The notes under the pieces were generated by a model. It saw only the letters and a list, made by a program, of their open reading frames with translations, did no database searches and was not told the DNA's origin. A stretch of 18,723 nt of DNA, from NCBI GenBank assembly GCA_021737245.1, contig JAIPEI010000018.1, positions 1 through 18,723 of the forward strand, written 5' to 3'. Both the position numbers and the translations under genes were made by a program. This DNA is from Deltaproteobacteria bacterium. Its GTDB lineage: Bacteria > Desulfobacterota > DSM-4660 > Desulfatiglandales > HGW-15. Below, in pieces: positions 12,696 through 18,723 of the stretch; the first letter of the stretch is position 1, and each line of letters starts with the position of its first letter.

Positions 12696-15499
12696 GCGCC
12701 GTCCCGCTCGATCCGCCGCAGGGCATCGGCGCAGCGGAGGCAGATGGTGGGGTGATCCTCGTCCCGGCCGACCGTAGGCTCGTGAATCCAGCAGCGTTCG
12801 CACTTGGGAGCCGTGGTTTGATCCACCCGGACGCGCAGTCCTTCGACCTCCCCGCCGGCAAGGGCCTCCTCCACCTCTTCCAGAGGAGCCAGGCGGGTCG
12901 AGCTGACGATGAACAGGCTGCGGAGGCGATCCTCGAACGGGGACAGGGCCGCCTCGAGCTCCTCGGATACCCCGAGGGTCACGGCGGCGTCCAGGGAGTG
13001 CCCGATCCGCTTCTCTTTTCGCGCGGTCTCCAGGGCCCTGGTCACCTCGCGGCGGACCCGGGCGACGATTTCCCACCTTTGAGCCAGGTCCGGGTCCAGG
13101 TACTCCTCCTTGACGGGCACGAAGAGATCCGCGTGTACACTGGGCGCCCGGTCCGAAGGAGGCATGTAGGCCCAGATTTCATCGGCCGTGAAGGACATGA
13201 CCGGCGCCATCAGGCGTACCAGCGCCTCCAGGATCTCGTGCATGGCGGTCTGGGCGGAGCGGCGAAGCGCCGATTTCGGAGGCGAGACATACAGGCGGTC
13301 CTTGAGGATGTCCAGGTAGAAGGAGGAGAGGTCCAGGACGCAGAAGTTGTGGAGACCATGGTAGACGGCGTGAAACTCGTACTGGTCGTAAGCCCTGAGC
13401 AGCCTGCGTGAGGTCTCCTGGAGACGGTGGAGGGCCCACCGGTCCAGCTCGTCCATGTCGTCGTACTCGACGCGGTCGCTCGAGGGATCGAAGTCGTACA
13501 GGTTGCCCAGGAGGTAGCGGCAGGTGTTCCGAATGCGGCGATAGGCGTCCGTGAGCCGATCGAGGATCTCCCGGGAAAGCCTGATGTTGTCGCGGTAGTC
13601 CTCGGCCGATACCCAGAGGCGGATGATCTCGGCGCCGTACTTCTCGGTGAGCTCGTTCGGTGAGACCACGTTGCCGGCGGACTTGTGCATGGCCTTACCG
13701 GTCCCGTCCACCACGAACCCGTGGGTGAGGACCCCCCTGTAAGGGGCCTCCCCCCGCGTGCCCACGGAGCAGAGGAGCGAGCTGTGAAACCAGCCGCGGT
13801 GCTGGTCGCTGCCCTCCAGGTAGAGATCCGACGGGCTGTCCAGGTAGTCCCGCGCCTCCATCACGGCGGCGTAGCTGACGCCCGAGTCGAACCAGACGTC
13901 CAGGATGTCGGTCTCCCTGAAGAACCGTGTCCCCTTGCAGTGAGGGCACGTGGTGCCCGGGGGCAGGAGGGACTCCGTCGTCTCGGAGAACCAGACGTCC
14001 GCACCGGACGCCTCCACCATCCCGGCCACGTGCTCGATGATCTCCTCCGAGACCACGACCTTTCCGCAGTCCCCGCAGTAGAAAAGGATCAAAGGCACGC
14101 CCCAGGCTCGCTGCCTGGATATGCACCAGTCCGGGCGGTTGGCGATCATGCTGAAGATCCGCTCCTCGCCCCAGGAGGGGATCCAGCGTACCCGCCGGAT
14201 GGCTTCCAGGGCCTTTTCCCGCAGATCGTTCCGGGACATGCTGATGAACCACTGCTCGGTGGAGCGGAAGATCACGGGCTTCTTGCAGCGCCAGCAGTGG
14301 GGGTAGTCGTGGGTGATGGCCTCCTCTTTCAGAAGGGCGCCCGCCTCCTTCAACCTCCGGTTCACCTCGGGGTTGGCGTCGAACACGTTCATGCCGCTGA
14401 AGGGCGCCGCCTCGTCCGTGAAGCGGCCGGCGTCGTCCAGGGGGGAGTAGATCTCGAGCCCGTACTTGAGCCCGGTCTCGTAGTCCTCACGCCCGTGACC
14501 GGGCGCCGTGTGCACGCAGCCGGTCCCTGCCTCCAGGGTCACGTAGGGCGCCAGGACCACCACGGACTCGCGGTCGTACAAAGGATGCTTTGCCTTCAGG
14601 TTCTCGAGGTCGGGCGCGCGGAGCTCCTCGAGGACCTTGTAGCCGGTGATCCCGAACGCGTCCATGCAGACTGCGGTGAGGCCCTCGGCCAGGATCAGGA
14701 CCTCGTCCCCGCCCGCGTCGACGGCCACGTAGTCGAAGTCCGGGTGCAGAGCGATGGCCAGGTTGGCCGGGATGGTCCAGGGCGTGGTGGTCCAGATCAC
14801 AAAGGAGACCTTCTTGCCCTTCAGGGAAGGGTACTGCTCCGAAAGGTCTGAGACGGCCGGGAACTTCACGAAGATGGAGGGCGAGGTGTGGGGGCCGTAC
14901 TCCACCTCGGCCTCGGCCAGGGCCGTCCGGCAGGAGGTGCACCAGTAGATGGGCTTCTTGCTTCGGATGAGCCCGCCGTTCATGGCGAACTTCCCGAACT
15001 CCCGTACGATGGTCGCCTCGTAGCCGTGGTTCATGGTCAGGTAGGGGTTCTCCCACTCGCCCAGGACGCCGAGCCGCTTGAACTCGTTTCTCTGGATGTC
15101 GATGAACTTCTCGGCGTACTCGCGGCAGAACCGCCTGACCTCGACCTGGGTCATCCCGGCCTTTTTCTCGCCCAGCTCCGTGTCGACCTTGTGCTCGATG
15201 GGCAGACCGTGGCAGTCCCAGCCCGGAACGTAAGGCGCGTCGAATCCGGCCATCTGGCGGCACTTGATAATGATATCCTTGAGGACCTTGTTGAAGGCGG
15301 TGCCCATGTGAATGTGGCCGTTGGCATAGGGAGGGCCGTCGTGGAGCATGAAGCGCTTCCGCCCCTTGGAGGATGCCCGGATCGTGGCGTAAAGGTTCTC
15401 CCGGTCCCACTTTTCGATCATCTCCGGTTCGCGCTTGACAAGGTTCGCCCTCATGGGGAAGGGCGTGCCGGGCAGGTTGAGCGTTTTCTTGTAGTCCAT
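12692..15499 (-). CDS. ileS: Isoleucyl-tRNA synthetase
   Basis: A 935-residue class I aminoacyl-tRNA synthetase, full length for bacterial IleRS. The HIGH-type motif appears as H64-M-G-T in P-P-Y-A-N-G-H-I-H-M-G-T. The KMSKS loop reads G-K-A-M-H-K-S-A-G-N, a common bacterial variant. The editing domain (about 190-400) includes T-T-P-W-T-I-P-A-N-L-A. The C-terminal zinc site is C-x2-C...C-L-R-C. It attaches isoleucine to tRNA-Ile and proofreads valine. ATG 15499 has GGAGG at 8 bases. A probable promoter lies at 15563-15535, and I see no T-box leader. It overlaps lspA by 4 bases. Confidence 0.97.
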   Translation of the reverse strand: MDYKKTLNLPGTPFPMRANLVKREPEMIEKWDRENLYATIRASSKGRKRFMLHDGPPYANGHIHMGTAFNKVLKDIIIKCRQMAGFDAPYVPGWDCHGLPIEHKVDTELGEKKAGMTQVEVRRFCREYAEKFIDIQRNEFKRLGVLGEWENPYLTMNHGYEATIVREFGKFAMNGGLIRSKKPIYWCTSCRTALAEAEVEYGPHTSPSIFVKFPAVSDLSEQYPSLKGKKVSFVIWTTTPWTIPANLAIALHPDFDYVAVDAGGDEVLILAEGLTAVCMDAFGITGYKVLEELRAPDLENLKAKHPLYDRESVVVLAPYVTLEAGTGCVHTAPGHGREDYETGLKYGLEIYSPLDDAGRFTDEAAPFSGMNVFDANPEVNRRLKEAGALLKEEAITHDYPHCWRCKKPVIFRSTEQWFISMSRNDLREKALEAIRRVRWIPSWGEERIFSMIANRPDWCISRQRAWGVPLILFYCGDCGKVVVSEEIIEHVAGMVEASGADVWFSETTESLLPPGTTCPHCKGTRFFRETDILDVWFDSGVSYAAVMEARDYLDSPSDLYLEGSDQHRGWFHSSLLCSVGTRGEAPYRGVLTHGFVVDGTGKAMHKSAGNVVSPNELTEKYGAEIIRLWVSAEDYRDNIRLSREILDRLTDAYRRIRNTCRYLLGNLYDFDPSSDRVEYDDMDELDRWALHRLQETSRRLLRAYDQYEFHAVYHGLHNFCVLDLSSFYLDILKDRLYVSPPKSALRRSAQTAMHEILEALVRLMAPVMSFTADEIWAYMPPSDRAPSVHADLFVPVKEEYLDPDLAQRWEIVARVRREVTRALETARKEKRIGHSLDAAVTLGVSEELEAALSPFEDRLRSLFIVSSTRLAPLEEVEEALAGGEVEGLRVRVDQTTAPKCERCWIHEPTVGRDEDHPTICLRCADALRRIERDGA

Positions 15500-15534
15500 G
15501 AATCGTGCCTCCGAGGGATGAAATCGAACTTTTC

Positions 15535-15563
15535 TGACTACCAGATGGCTCGGGTGAAGTCAA
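15535..15563 (-). promoter_or_regulatory. Possible promoter of ileS-lspA-lgt
   Basis: On minus, TTGACT (15563-15558), a 17-base spacer and a poor -10, TAGTCA (15540-15535). The -35 and spacing are good and the -10 is weak, so I hold this loosely. It is divergent from the arsR promoter. Confidence 0.35.
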
Positions 15564-15598
15564 TTTTCTTATCCCGGCACCGGTCCGGCAAAACCCCC

Positions 15599-15627
15599 TT
15601 GACAGCCCCGCCCGGATGAACTATATT
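15599..15627 (+). promoter_or_regulatory. sigma70-type promoter of arsR
   Basis: Perfect TTGACA (15599-15604), a 17-base spacer and TATATT (15622-15627). The start site would be near 15634, inside the inverted repeat that follows. Confidence 0.8.
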
Positions 15628-15650
15628 CCCAATAATGAATTTAATTGGGA
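15627..15650 (+). promoter_or_regulatory. Probable ArsR operator
   Basis: TCCCAAT (15627-15633) and ATTGGGA (15644-15650) are perfect arms around a 10-base AT-rich centre. They run from the last base of the -10 box across the start site, where a bound ArsR dimer would block the polymerase. Autoregulation is usual for this family. Confidence 0.65.
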
Positions 15651-15658
15651 GAGTCGTC

Positions 15659-16012
15659 ATGAAGGATTTCATTCGGGTCATGAAGGCCCTGGCCGAGCCC
15701 AGCCGGGTCAAGATCGTCAAGATGCTCCAGCGTAAATCCATGTGTGTCTGCGAGCTTCAGGATGCGCTCGGGATTGCCCAGTCCAGTGTTTCCAAGCATT
15801 TGAAAATACTGGAAGACGCCGGTGTTGTGGATCACGAGAAGGACGGATTGTGGGTCAACTATTATCTCGCGGACGGGACGAGATCCCCTTATGCCTCCAC
15901 GCTCCTGGGCAACCTTCGACACTGGCTGGAAGAGGATCCCGAGGTCAGGGAGCTCGTGGAACGACTCCCCGGCATTCGGAGAGAGGATATCTGCTGCAAG
16001 CGTGTGGCATGA
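15659..16012 (+). CDS. arsR: ArsR/SmtB-family metalloid-sensing repressor
   Basis: A 117-residue winged-helix repressor. The helix-turn-helix is at about 33-58 (L-Q-D-A-L-G-I-A-Q-S-S-V-S-K-H-L-K-I-L), and the wing follows (H-E-K-D-G-L-W-V-N-Y-Y). C29 and C31 in S-M-C-V-C-E-L match the arsenite-binding Cys pair of classical ArsR (C-V-C-D-L). A further C112-C113 pair near the end could add a ligand. Arsenite binding would release the DNA. ATG 15659 follows GGGAG; an ATG at 15635 lies inside the operator and has no site. It heads a cassette with an ArsM-like methyltransferase, which supports arsenic as inducer. Confidence 0.87.
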   Translation: MKDFIRVMKALAEPSRVKIVKMLQRKSMCVCELQDALGIAQSSVSKHLKILEDAGVVDHEKDGLWVNYYLADGTRSPYASTLLGNLRHWLEEDPEVRELVERLPGIRREDICCKRVA

Positions 16013-16072
16013 TTTGTGGATCCCTGAAAATCGCCGGATTGCGATGTCTGCACTTCTCCGGAGTCCGTAGCC

Positions 16073-16221
16073 ATGAAAGAGCGAACAAAGCCGCTGGTGA
16101 TCGGCGGTGTGATGGGGTGAAGAAGACGGGGGTTTTCTGCTCCATCGTGGTCGTCTTGAGCACCTTCGCCGGAATGATGTGGGTGGATGATCGCGTGAGG
16201 AGGCCGGTGAGACCCTCATGA
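16073..16221 (+). pseudogene. Possible remnant of a permease gene with internal deletion and frame change
   Basis: The 294 bases between arsR and the next gene hold no intact frame. Two protein-like pieces lie in different frames. ATG 16073 begins M-K-E-R-T-K-P-L-V-I-G-G-V-M-G and stops at 16120. From 16117, another frame reads K-K-T-G-V-F-C-S-I-V-V-V-L-S-T-F-A-G-M-M-W, a membrane-helix-like stretch ending at 16221. ArsR cassettes of this type commonly carry a membrane permease gene at this place. I infer that most of it was deleted, leaving its two ends. The pieces are too short for a firm family call. Confidence 0.35.
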
Positions 16222-16306
16222 GAATTCCGGAAAGGCTCGCCGGGCTGTTTTTGTAACGAGGATGAGTCGCGACACCTGAACAATAATGATTGTATGGAGG
16301 AGGACC

Positions 16307-16543
16307 ATGGAAATCAAAGTACTGGGCCCCGGCTGCCCGAAATGTGAGCAGACGGAAAAGAACGTGAACGAGGCCGTTTCCGAGTCCGGAGTGGACGCGG
16401 ATGTAGAGAAGGTGGCCGGTGCCATGGAAATCGCAAAGTACGGGGTTTTCGGCACCCCGGCCGTGGTCGTGGACGGAGAGGTCAAGAGCGTTGGAAAGAT
16501 ACCCACGAAGGATGAAATCAAGGCTTGGATCACAAAGGAGTAA
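16307..16543 (+). CDS. Small thioredoxin-like redox protein with CPKC motif
   Basis: A 78-residue thioredoxin-fold protein of the small redox-active disulfide type (MTH895/TM0996-like). It has G-P-G-C10-P-K-C13 near the start and a probable cis-Pro at P51 in F-G-T-P-A-V-V-V-D-G. Members are often found in ArsR operons with permeases and are thought to pass electrons or hold metalloids; here it could keep the methyltransferase thiols or selenol reduced. That role is inference. ATG 16307 has GGAGGAGG just upstream. The next gene's ribosome site lies at the end of this frame and the gap is 5 bases, so the two are cotranscribed. Confidence 0.82.
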   Translation: MEIKVLGPGCPKCEQTEKNVNEAVSESGVDADVEKVAGAMEIAKYGVFGTPAVVVDGEVKSVGKIPTKDEIKAWITKE

Positions 16544-16548
16544 GCGAC

Positions 16549-17346
16549 ATGAAAACAGAGGAGAATCACAGGGACAAGATCCGCGGCCTGGTCATGGAAA
16601 AGTACGCACAGGTCGCCCGGGGTACCGGCGGCGGGTGCGCCTCCTCCTGCTGCGGCGATACGACGTCTCTCGAAGCGATCAGCGAGTATGGAGAAACGCT
16701 TGACTATGATAGGGAGGATCTCCTCCTGGCCCCGGGCGAAGCCAATCTCGGGCTGGGATGCGGAAACCCCATAGGCATGGCCGATTTGAAACCCGGAGAA
16801 ACGGTGCTGGACCTCGGAAGCGGCGCCGGGTTCGACGCCTTCCTGGCGGCCGGGAGGGTGGGAAGCTCGGGCAGGGTGATCGGGGTGGACATGACGCCGG
16901 AGATGGTTGAAAAAGCCACTCAAAATGCCGAAAAATTGGGCCTGTCCAATGTCGATTTTCGGCTGGGAACCATCGAAGAGCTCCCGGTCTCCGACGGCTC
17001 CGTCGATCTGGTCATCTCCAACTGCGTGATCAACCTTTCTCCGGACAAGTCGGCCGTTTTCCAGGAGATGCACCGCTGTCTCAAGCCAGGTGGCCGCATC
17101 CTGATTTCCGACATCCTTCGAAGCGGAGAGCTTCCCGAGGAGATCCGGAACGACCCGGAAGCCTATACCGGCTGAGTGGCCGGGGCCATTTCACCCGGTG
17201 AGGTGAAAAGGATCCTCTCTGATCTGGGGTTTCAGGGAATCGACATTGTGCCGAAGGAGCAGAGCAGTGAGATCATCAAAGGATGGAATATTGGTGAACA
17301 TGCTGAAAAGGTAGTATTTTCGGCCTACATCAAGGCTTGTAAGTAG
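16549..17346 (+). CDS. arsM: ArsM-like arsenite S-adenosylmethyltransferase, probable selenoprotein (TGA at 17173-17175 read as Sec209)
   Basis: ArsM methylates arsenite using S-adenosylmethionine, with arsenic held by conserved Cys. Motif I is V-L-D-L-G-S-G-A-G-F-D (86-96); V-I-G-V-D-M-T follows at 110-116. The ArsM block L-G-L-G-C71-G-N-P is present, as is I-S-N-C159-V-I-N-L. After E-A-Y-T-G208 comes TGA, then V-A-G-A-I-S-P-G-E and 47 more residues ending Y-I-K-A-C-K before TAG. The post-TGA part is the normal ArsM C-terminus (S-E-I-I-K-G-W, S-A-Y-I-K-A). ArsM has Cys in C-V-A-G-A at the TGA position. With Sec the protein is 265 residues, about normal. ATG 16549 has AAGGAG at 8 bases. The alternative is a nonsense mutation giving a dead 208-residue product. 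Confidence 0.75.
17189..17208 (+). promoter_or_regulatory. Candidate bacterial SECIS hairpin
   Basis: TTTCACC (17189-17195), loop CGGTGA (17196-17201), GGTGAAA (17202-17208): a perfect 7-pair stem inside the coding region. The loop begins 21 bases after the TGA and carries GGT, as in the E. coli fdhF SECIS bound by SelB. Distance, loop size and loop G residues all fit known bacterial SECIS rules. Confidence 0.65.
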
Positions 17347-17358
17347 CGTGGGAACCTC

Positions 17359-17619
17359 GTGCAGGAAAACCTGACACCCTCCGAGGCCACCCCGGCGGAA
17401 GGCCGTGCGCCCGGAGGGATCCCGGTCAAAGGCATGCCCACCCTGCTGGACCTGGGCGCCGATCAATGCATGCCCTGCAAGATGATGGTGCCGGTGCTGG
17501 AAACGGTGGAGAAGAAATACAAGGGCAGGGCGGGGCACGGCCCCGGCCGTCCTGACGGCACAAAGGTCAAGGTCATCGGCCCGGACGACGTCATGGCCGA
17601 GCTTCATCCCGTCCTCTGA
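17359..17619 (+). CDS. Shortened thioredoxin-like protein with CMPC motif (probably decayed)
   Basis: 86 residues. The first half reads like a thioredoxin of ArsR cassettes: G-I-P-V-K-G-M-P-T-L-L-D-L-G-A-D-Q-C37-M-P-C40-K-M-M-V-P-V-L-E. After K-K-Y-K-G-R-A (about 52-58) the expected central strand, cis-Pro and following strand are missing, and the frame jumps to K-V-K-V-I-G-P-D-D-V-M-A-E-L, which resembles a C-terminal helix. I infer an internal deletion of about 30-40 codons. No signal peptide is seen, although such proteins are often exported. GTG 17359 has only a weak GGGA site. The CxxC could still be exposed, but a folded thioredoxin domain is unlikely. It follows arsM by 12 bases. Confidence 0.55.
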   Translation: MQENLTPSEATPAEGRAPGGIPVKGMPTLLDLGADQCMPCKMMVPVLETVEKKYKGRAGHGPGRPDGTKVKVIGPDDVMAELHPVL

Positions 17620-17634
17620 GCTCGCTTGCAGAGA

Positions 17635-17662
17635 GTATTGCCGTGTCCTTTTGAAGCAATAC
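17635..17662. repeat. Inverted repeat after the ars cassette
   Basis: GTATTGC (17635-17641) and GCAATAC (17656-17662), perfect 7-base arms with a 14-base loop, 15 bases after the last stop of the cassette. There is no T tract, so it is not a standard intrinsic terminator. The rest of 17663-17762 is AT-rich and I see nothing else there. Confidence 0.4.
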
Positions 17663-17763
17663 AGGAAGCATATCGGGCAGCGAAATGAGAGATCATAAGT
17701 ATCTGTTATTGCACATTTTAGAAAGTTGCCTTGCAATATAATCAATCAGAGCAGAGAATTTTC

Positions 17764-17792
17764 TTGACTTCTTCTGGAATAATGCCTAAATT
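17764..17792 (+). promoter_or_regulatory. Probable promoter of the cold-shock gene
   Basis: TTGACT (17764-17769), a 17-base spacer and TAAATT (17787-17792). The start would be near 17799, leaving a leader of about 115 bases, a length typical of temperature-responsive csp genes. The 14-base perfect palindrome TAGTTGATCAACTA (17794-17807) covers the predicted start. Confidence 0.5.
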
Positions 17793-17914
17793 GTAGTTGA
17801 TCAACTAAGTTCTGTTTTATTATGGAACGGTTTCTTTCTGAAGGTACAATCCATTCTGAGAATGGCATCCTCCAGTTTGAGACGTTGAAATTTTAAGGAA
17901 AGGAGGATGTGGTC

Positions 17915-18115
17915 ATGACGAATGGAACTGTCAAGTGGTTTAACGACCGAAAAGGTTTCGGATTCATTGAGCAGGAAGTTGGTGATGATGTGTTTGTTCA
18001 TCATTCAGCCATCAATGCCAGCGGTTTTAAGTCCCTCAAAGAAGGCGATCGGGTTAGTTTTGACATAGAGCAAGGACCGAAAGGCCCTTCTGCTGCGAAT
18101 GTTACTGTAATCTAG
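17915..18115 (+). CDS. Cold-shock domain protein (CspA family)
   Basis: A 66-residue single cold-shock domain. It begins M-T-N-G-T-V-K-W-F-N; RNP1 is K-G-F-G-F-I, RNP2 is V-F-V-H-H-S, and it ends G-P-S-A-A-N-V-T-V-I. These proteins bind single-stranded RNA and DNA and melt mRNA structure. ATG 17915 lies 8 bases after AAGGAGG, so I prefer it to the GTG at 17909. The gene and leader (about 17620-18115) are clearly richer in A+T than the flanking genes, with more A/T-ending codons. It is monocistronic: own promoter, own terminator. Confidence 0.95.
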   Translation: MTNGTVKWFNDRKGFGFIEQEVGDDVFVHHSAINASGFKSLKEGDRVSFDIEQGPKGPSAANVTVI

Positions 18116-18136
18116 CGCGATGTCTCGAGCAAAATC

Positions 18137-18170
18137 GGCGTCCCCTCCATACCGGCGGGGGCGCCTTTTT
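18137..18170 (+). terminator. Intrinsic terminator of the cold-shock gene
   Basis: GGCGTCCCC (18137-18145), an 11-base loop, and GGGGGCGCC (18157-18165) form a 9-pair stem with one U.G pair, followed by five T. It lies 21 bases after the stop. Confidence 0.88.
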
Positions 18171-18210
18171 ATTGGTGAATGATTTCAAACGAAACAGAAG
18201 GGTTGTGGGG

Positions 18211-18283
18211 GATCTGCCCTCGGAATATCAATAGGTTATAGCGTACCCAGCGGCGGGTGAGCAGGTTTTTGCGAATCCGTCAA
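18211..18283. repeat. Dispersed repeat, copy 2 (right part only)
   Basis: This 73-base segment matches 8233-8306 in the same orientation with about nine mismatches and one indel. The left arm seen in copy 1 is not recognisable here. The copy covers the stop codon and last 15 or so codons of the gene at 18236-18589. Confidence 0.75.
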
Positions 18284-18589
18284 CATGGCGTGGGCGAACT
18301 CTATGATGAAGTCCCTCTGCTGCCGGGTTGCGTAACCGGCGCACGGGCACCGCATGTCCTCCAGGCTGCGGAGAAAGAACTCGAGCTTGATCCAGTCCTC
18401 GCCCAGCTCGATGGCGAAGACGTGAGGGCGGCATTTCCGGTGTGCATACTGCTGCTCGCTCAGGATGTCCTCGGGGACCCGGCCCCAGAAGACCCCCTCC
18501 AGGGCGCTTCGCATGGCGTTTCGATTCAGGAAATCCGCGATCCCGGAGATGTCCCGCCTCGACAGCTCATCGATCAGGTAGGCCCTCAT
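18236..18589 (-). CDS. Small protein of unknown function with repeat-derived C-terminus
   Basis: 117 residues beginning MRAYLIDELSRRDISGIADF. The middle holds V-F-A-I-E-L-G-E-D-W-I-K-L-E-F-F-L-R-S-L-E-D-M-R-C-P-C-A-G-Y, then R-Q-Q-R-D-F-I-I-E-F-A-H-A-M. It is soluble and mixed alpha/beta, with a C-x-C pair near 81-83. I do not recognise a named family, though the pattern feels like a conserved hypothetical of this bacterial group. The last 15 residues or so (L-T-D-S-Q-K-P-A-H-P-P-L-G-T-L) are encoded by the dispersed repeat, so the original C-terminus was probably altered. ATG 18589 overlaps the stop of the upstream membrane-protein gene (ATGA), indicating translational coupling. Confidence 0.65.
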   Translation of the reverse strand: MRAYLIDELSRRDISGIADFLNRNAMRSALEGVFWGRVPEDILSEQQYAHRKCRPHVFAIELGEDWIKLEFFLRSLEDMRCPCAGYATRQQRDFIIEFAHAMLTDSQKPAHPPLGTL

Positions 18590-18723
18590 GAGACCTCGTC
18601 CCCGCCGCGGGATTCGAACCGCCGGCCCCCCAGGAAAGCATCCACCACCGCGTAGATCCAGACGGCGAGGAACAGCGCTCCCAGGACCCAGAGGGTGGTG
18701 AAGTCGGATGTGCGCAGCTCCTG
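18586..18723 (-). CDS. C-terminal end of a membrane protein (N-terminus beyond right edge)
   Basis: 45 residues are visible: Q-E-L-R-T-S-D-F, then one membrane helix T-L-W-V-L-G-A-L-F-L-A-V-W-I-Y-A-V-V-D-A-F, then a basic-acidic tail G-G-R-R-F-E-S-R-G-G-D-E-V-S. The Y-A-V-V-D-A-F-x-G-G-R-R ending suggests a small integral membrane protein with its tail in the cytoplasm. No family can be named from this much. It is coupled by a 4-base overlap to the gene at 18236-18589. Confidence 0.6.
   Translation of the reverse strand, partial: QELRTSDFTTLWVLGALFLAVWIYAVVDAFLGGRRFESRGGDEVS

Noticed and set aside
16549..17175. The ArsM-like gene as a 208-residue protein ending at TGA 17173-17175
   Set aside because: The frame continues with recognisable ArsM C-terminal sequence and a SECIS-like hairpin, so the TGA is better read as Sec. 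Truncation is kept as the rival.
17191..17745. Minus-strand open frame opposite the thioredoxin-like gene
   Set aside because: It runs antisense to arsM and the thioredoxin fragment, lacks a ribosome site and has no recognisable domain.
18600..18630. tRNA-like T-arm sequence GGTTCGAATCC on minus
   Set aside because: The flanking 5-base stem does not pair and no anticodon or acceptor arms are present; it lies in a membrane-protein reading frame.

Overview
The window looks like a chromosomal segment of a high-GC anaerobic deltaproteobacterium (Desulfobacterota or Syntrophobacterales type). This is inferred from gene content: lactate-utilisation LutA/LutB, a branched-chain-amino-acid-type ABC importer, a non-pyrrolysine MttB-family methyltransferase, an ileS-lspA-lgt operon, an arsenic cassette with a probable selenoprotein, and small basic proteins of a kind I associate with this group. 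No rRNA, tRNA, IS element, phage gene or CRISPR array was seen.

Layout. 1-1216 (minus): lutB (cut by the left edge) and lutA. 1365-6197 (plus): a textbook sigma70 promoter, a structured leader, then five liv-type genes (binding protein, two permeases, two ATPases). An imperfect hexamer array and a small cupin follow at 6205-6643. 6678-8183 (minus): an MttB-family protein with an N-terminal TPR-like extension. 8199-8658: a gene-free stretch with a dispersed inverted-repeat element and an unexplained structured segment. 8659-9777 (minus): an M24/creatinase-fold protein that has lost most metal ligands, divergent from 9888-11210 (plus). That plus-strand unit holds a promoter, a very early intrinsic terminator, a 39-residue Arg/Lys-rich protein, a SpoU/TrmH RNA methyltransferase and a 46-residue basic protein. 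11375-15499 (minus): ileS, lspA and lgt. 15599-17619 (plus): an arsenic-type cassette with arsR and its promoter/operator, the remains of a probable permease gene, a CPKC thioredoxin-like protein, an ArsM-like methyltransferase and a shortened thioredoxin. 17763-18170: a cold-shock gene with a long AT-rich leader and a terminator. 18236-18723 (minus): an unrecognised small protein whose end is supplied by the dispersed repeat, and the tail of a membrane protein.

The most striking observation is in the ArsM-like gene. The frame runs from 16549 to 17346 and is interrupted only by TGA at 17173-17175. That TGA sits where ArsM proteins have the conserved arsenic-binding Cys of the C-V-A-G-A motif. 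Twenty-one bases further on there is a perfect 7-bp hairpin with GGT in its loop, the expected place and form of a bacterial SECIS element. I infer selenocysteine at residue 209. The competing explanation is a nonsense mutation in a cassette that shows decay on both sides.

Plausible joint roles (inference): the liv cassette, cupin and MttB-like protein may concern uptake and use of a small nitrogenous or methylated compound. The IleS/LspA/Lgt run joins isoleucyl-tRNA charging to lipoprotein maturation. The ars cassette would sense and methylate arsenite.
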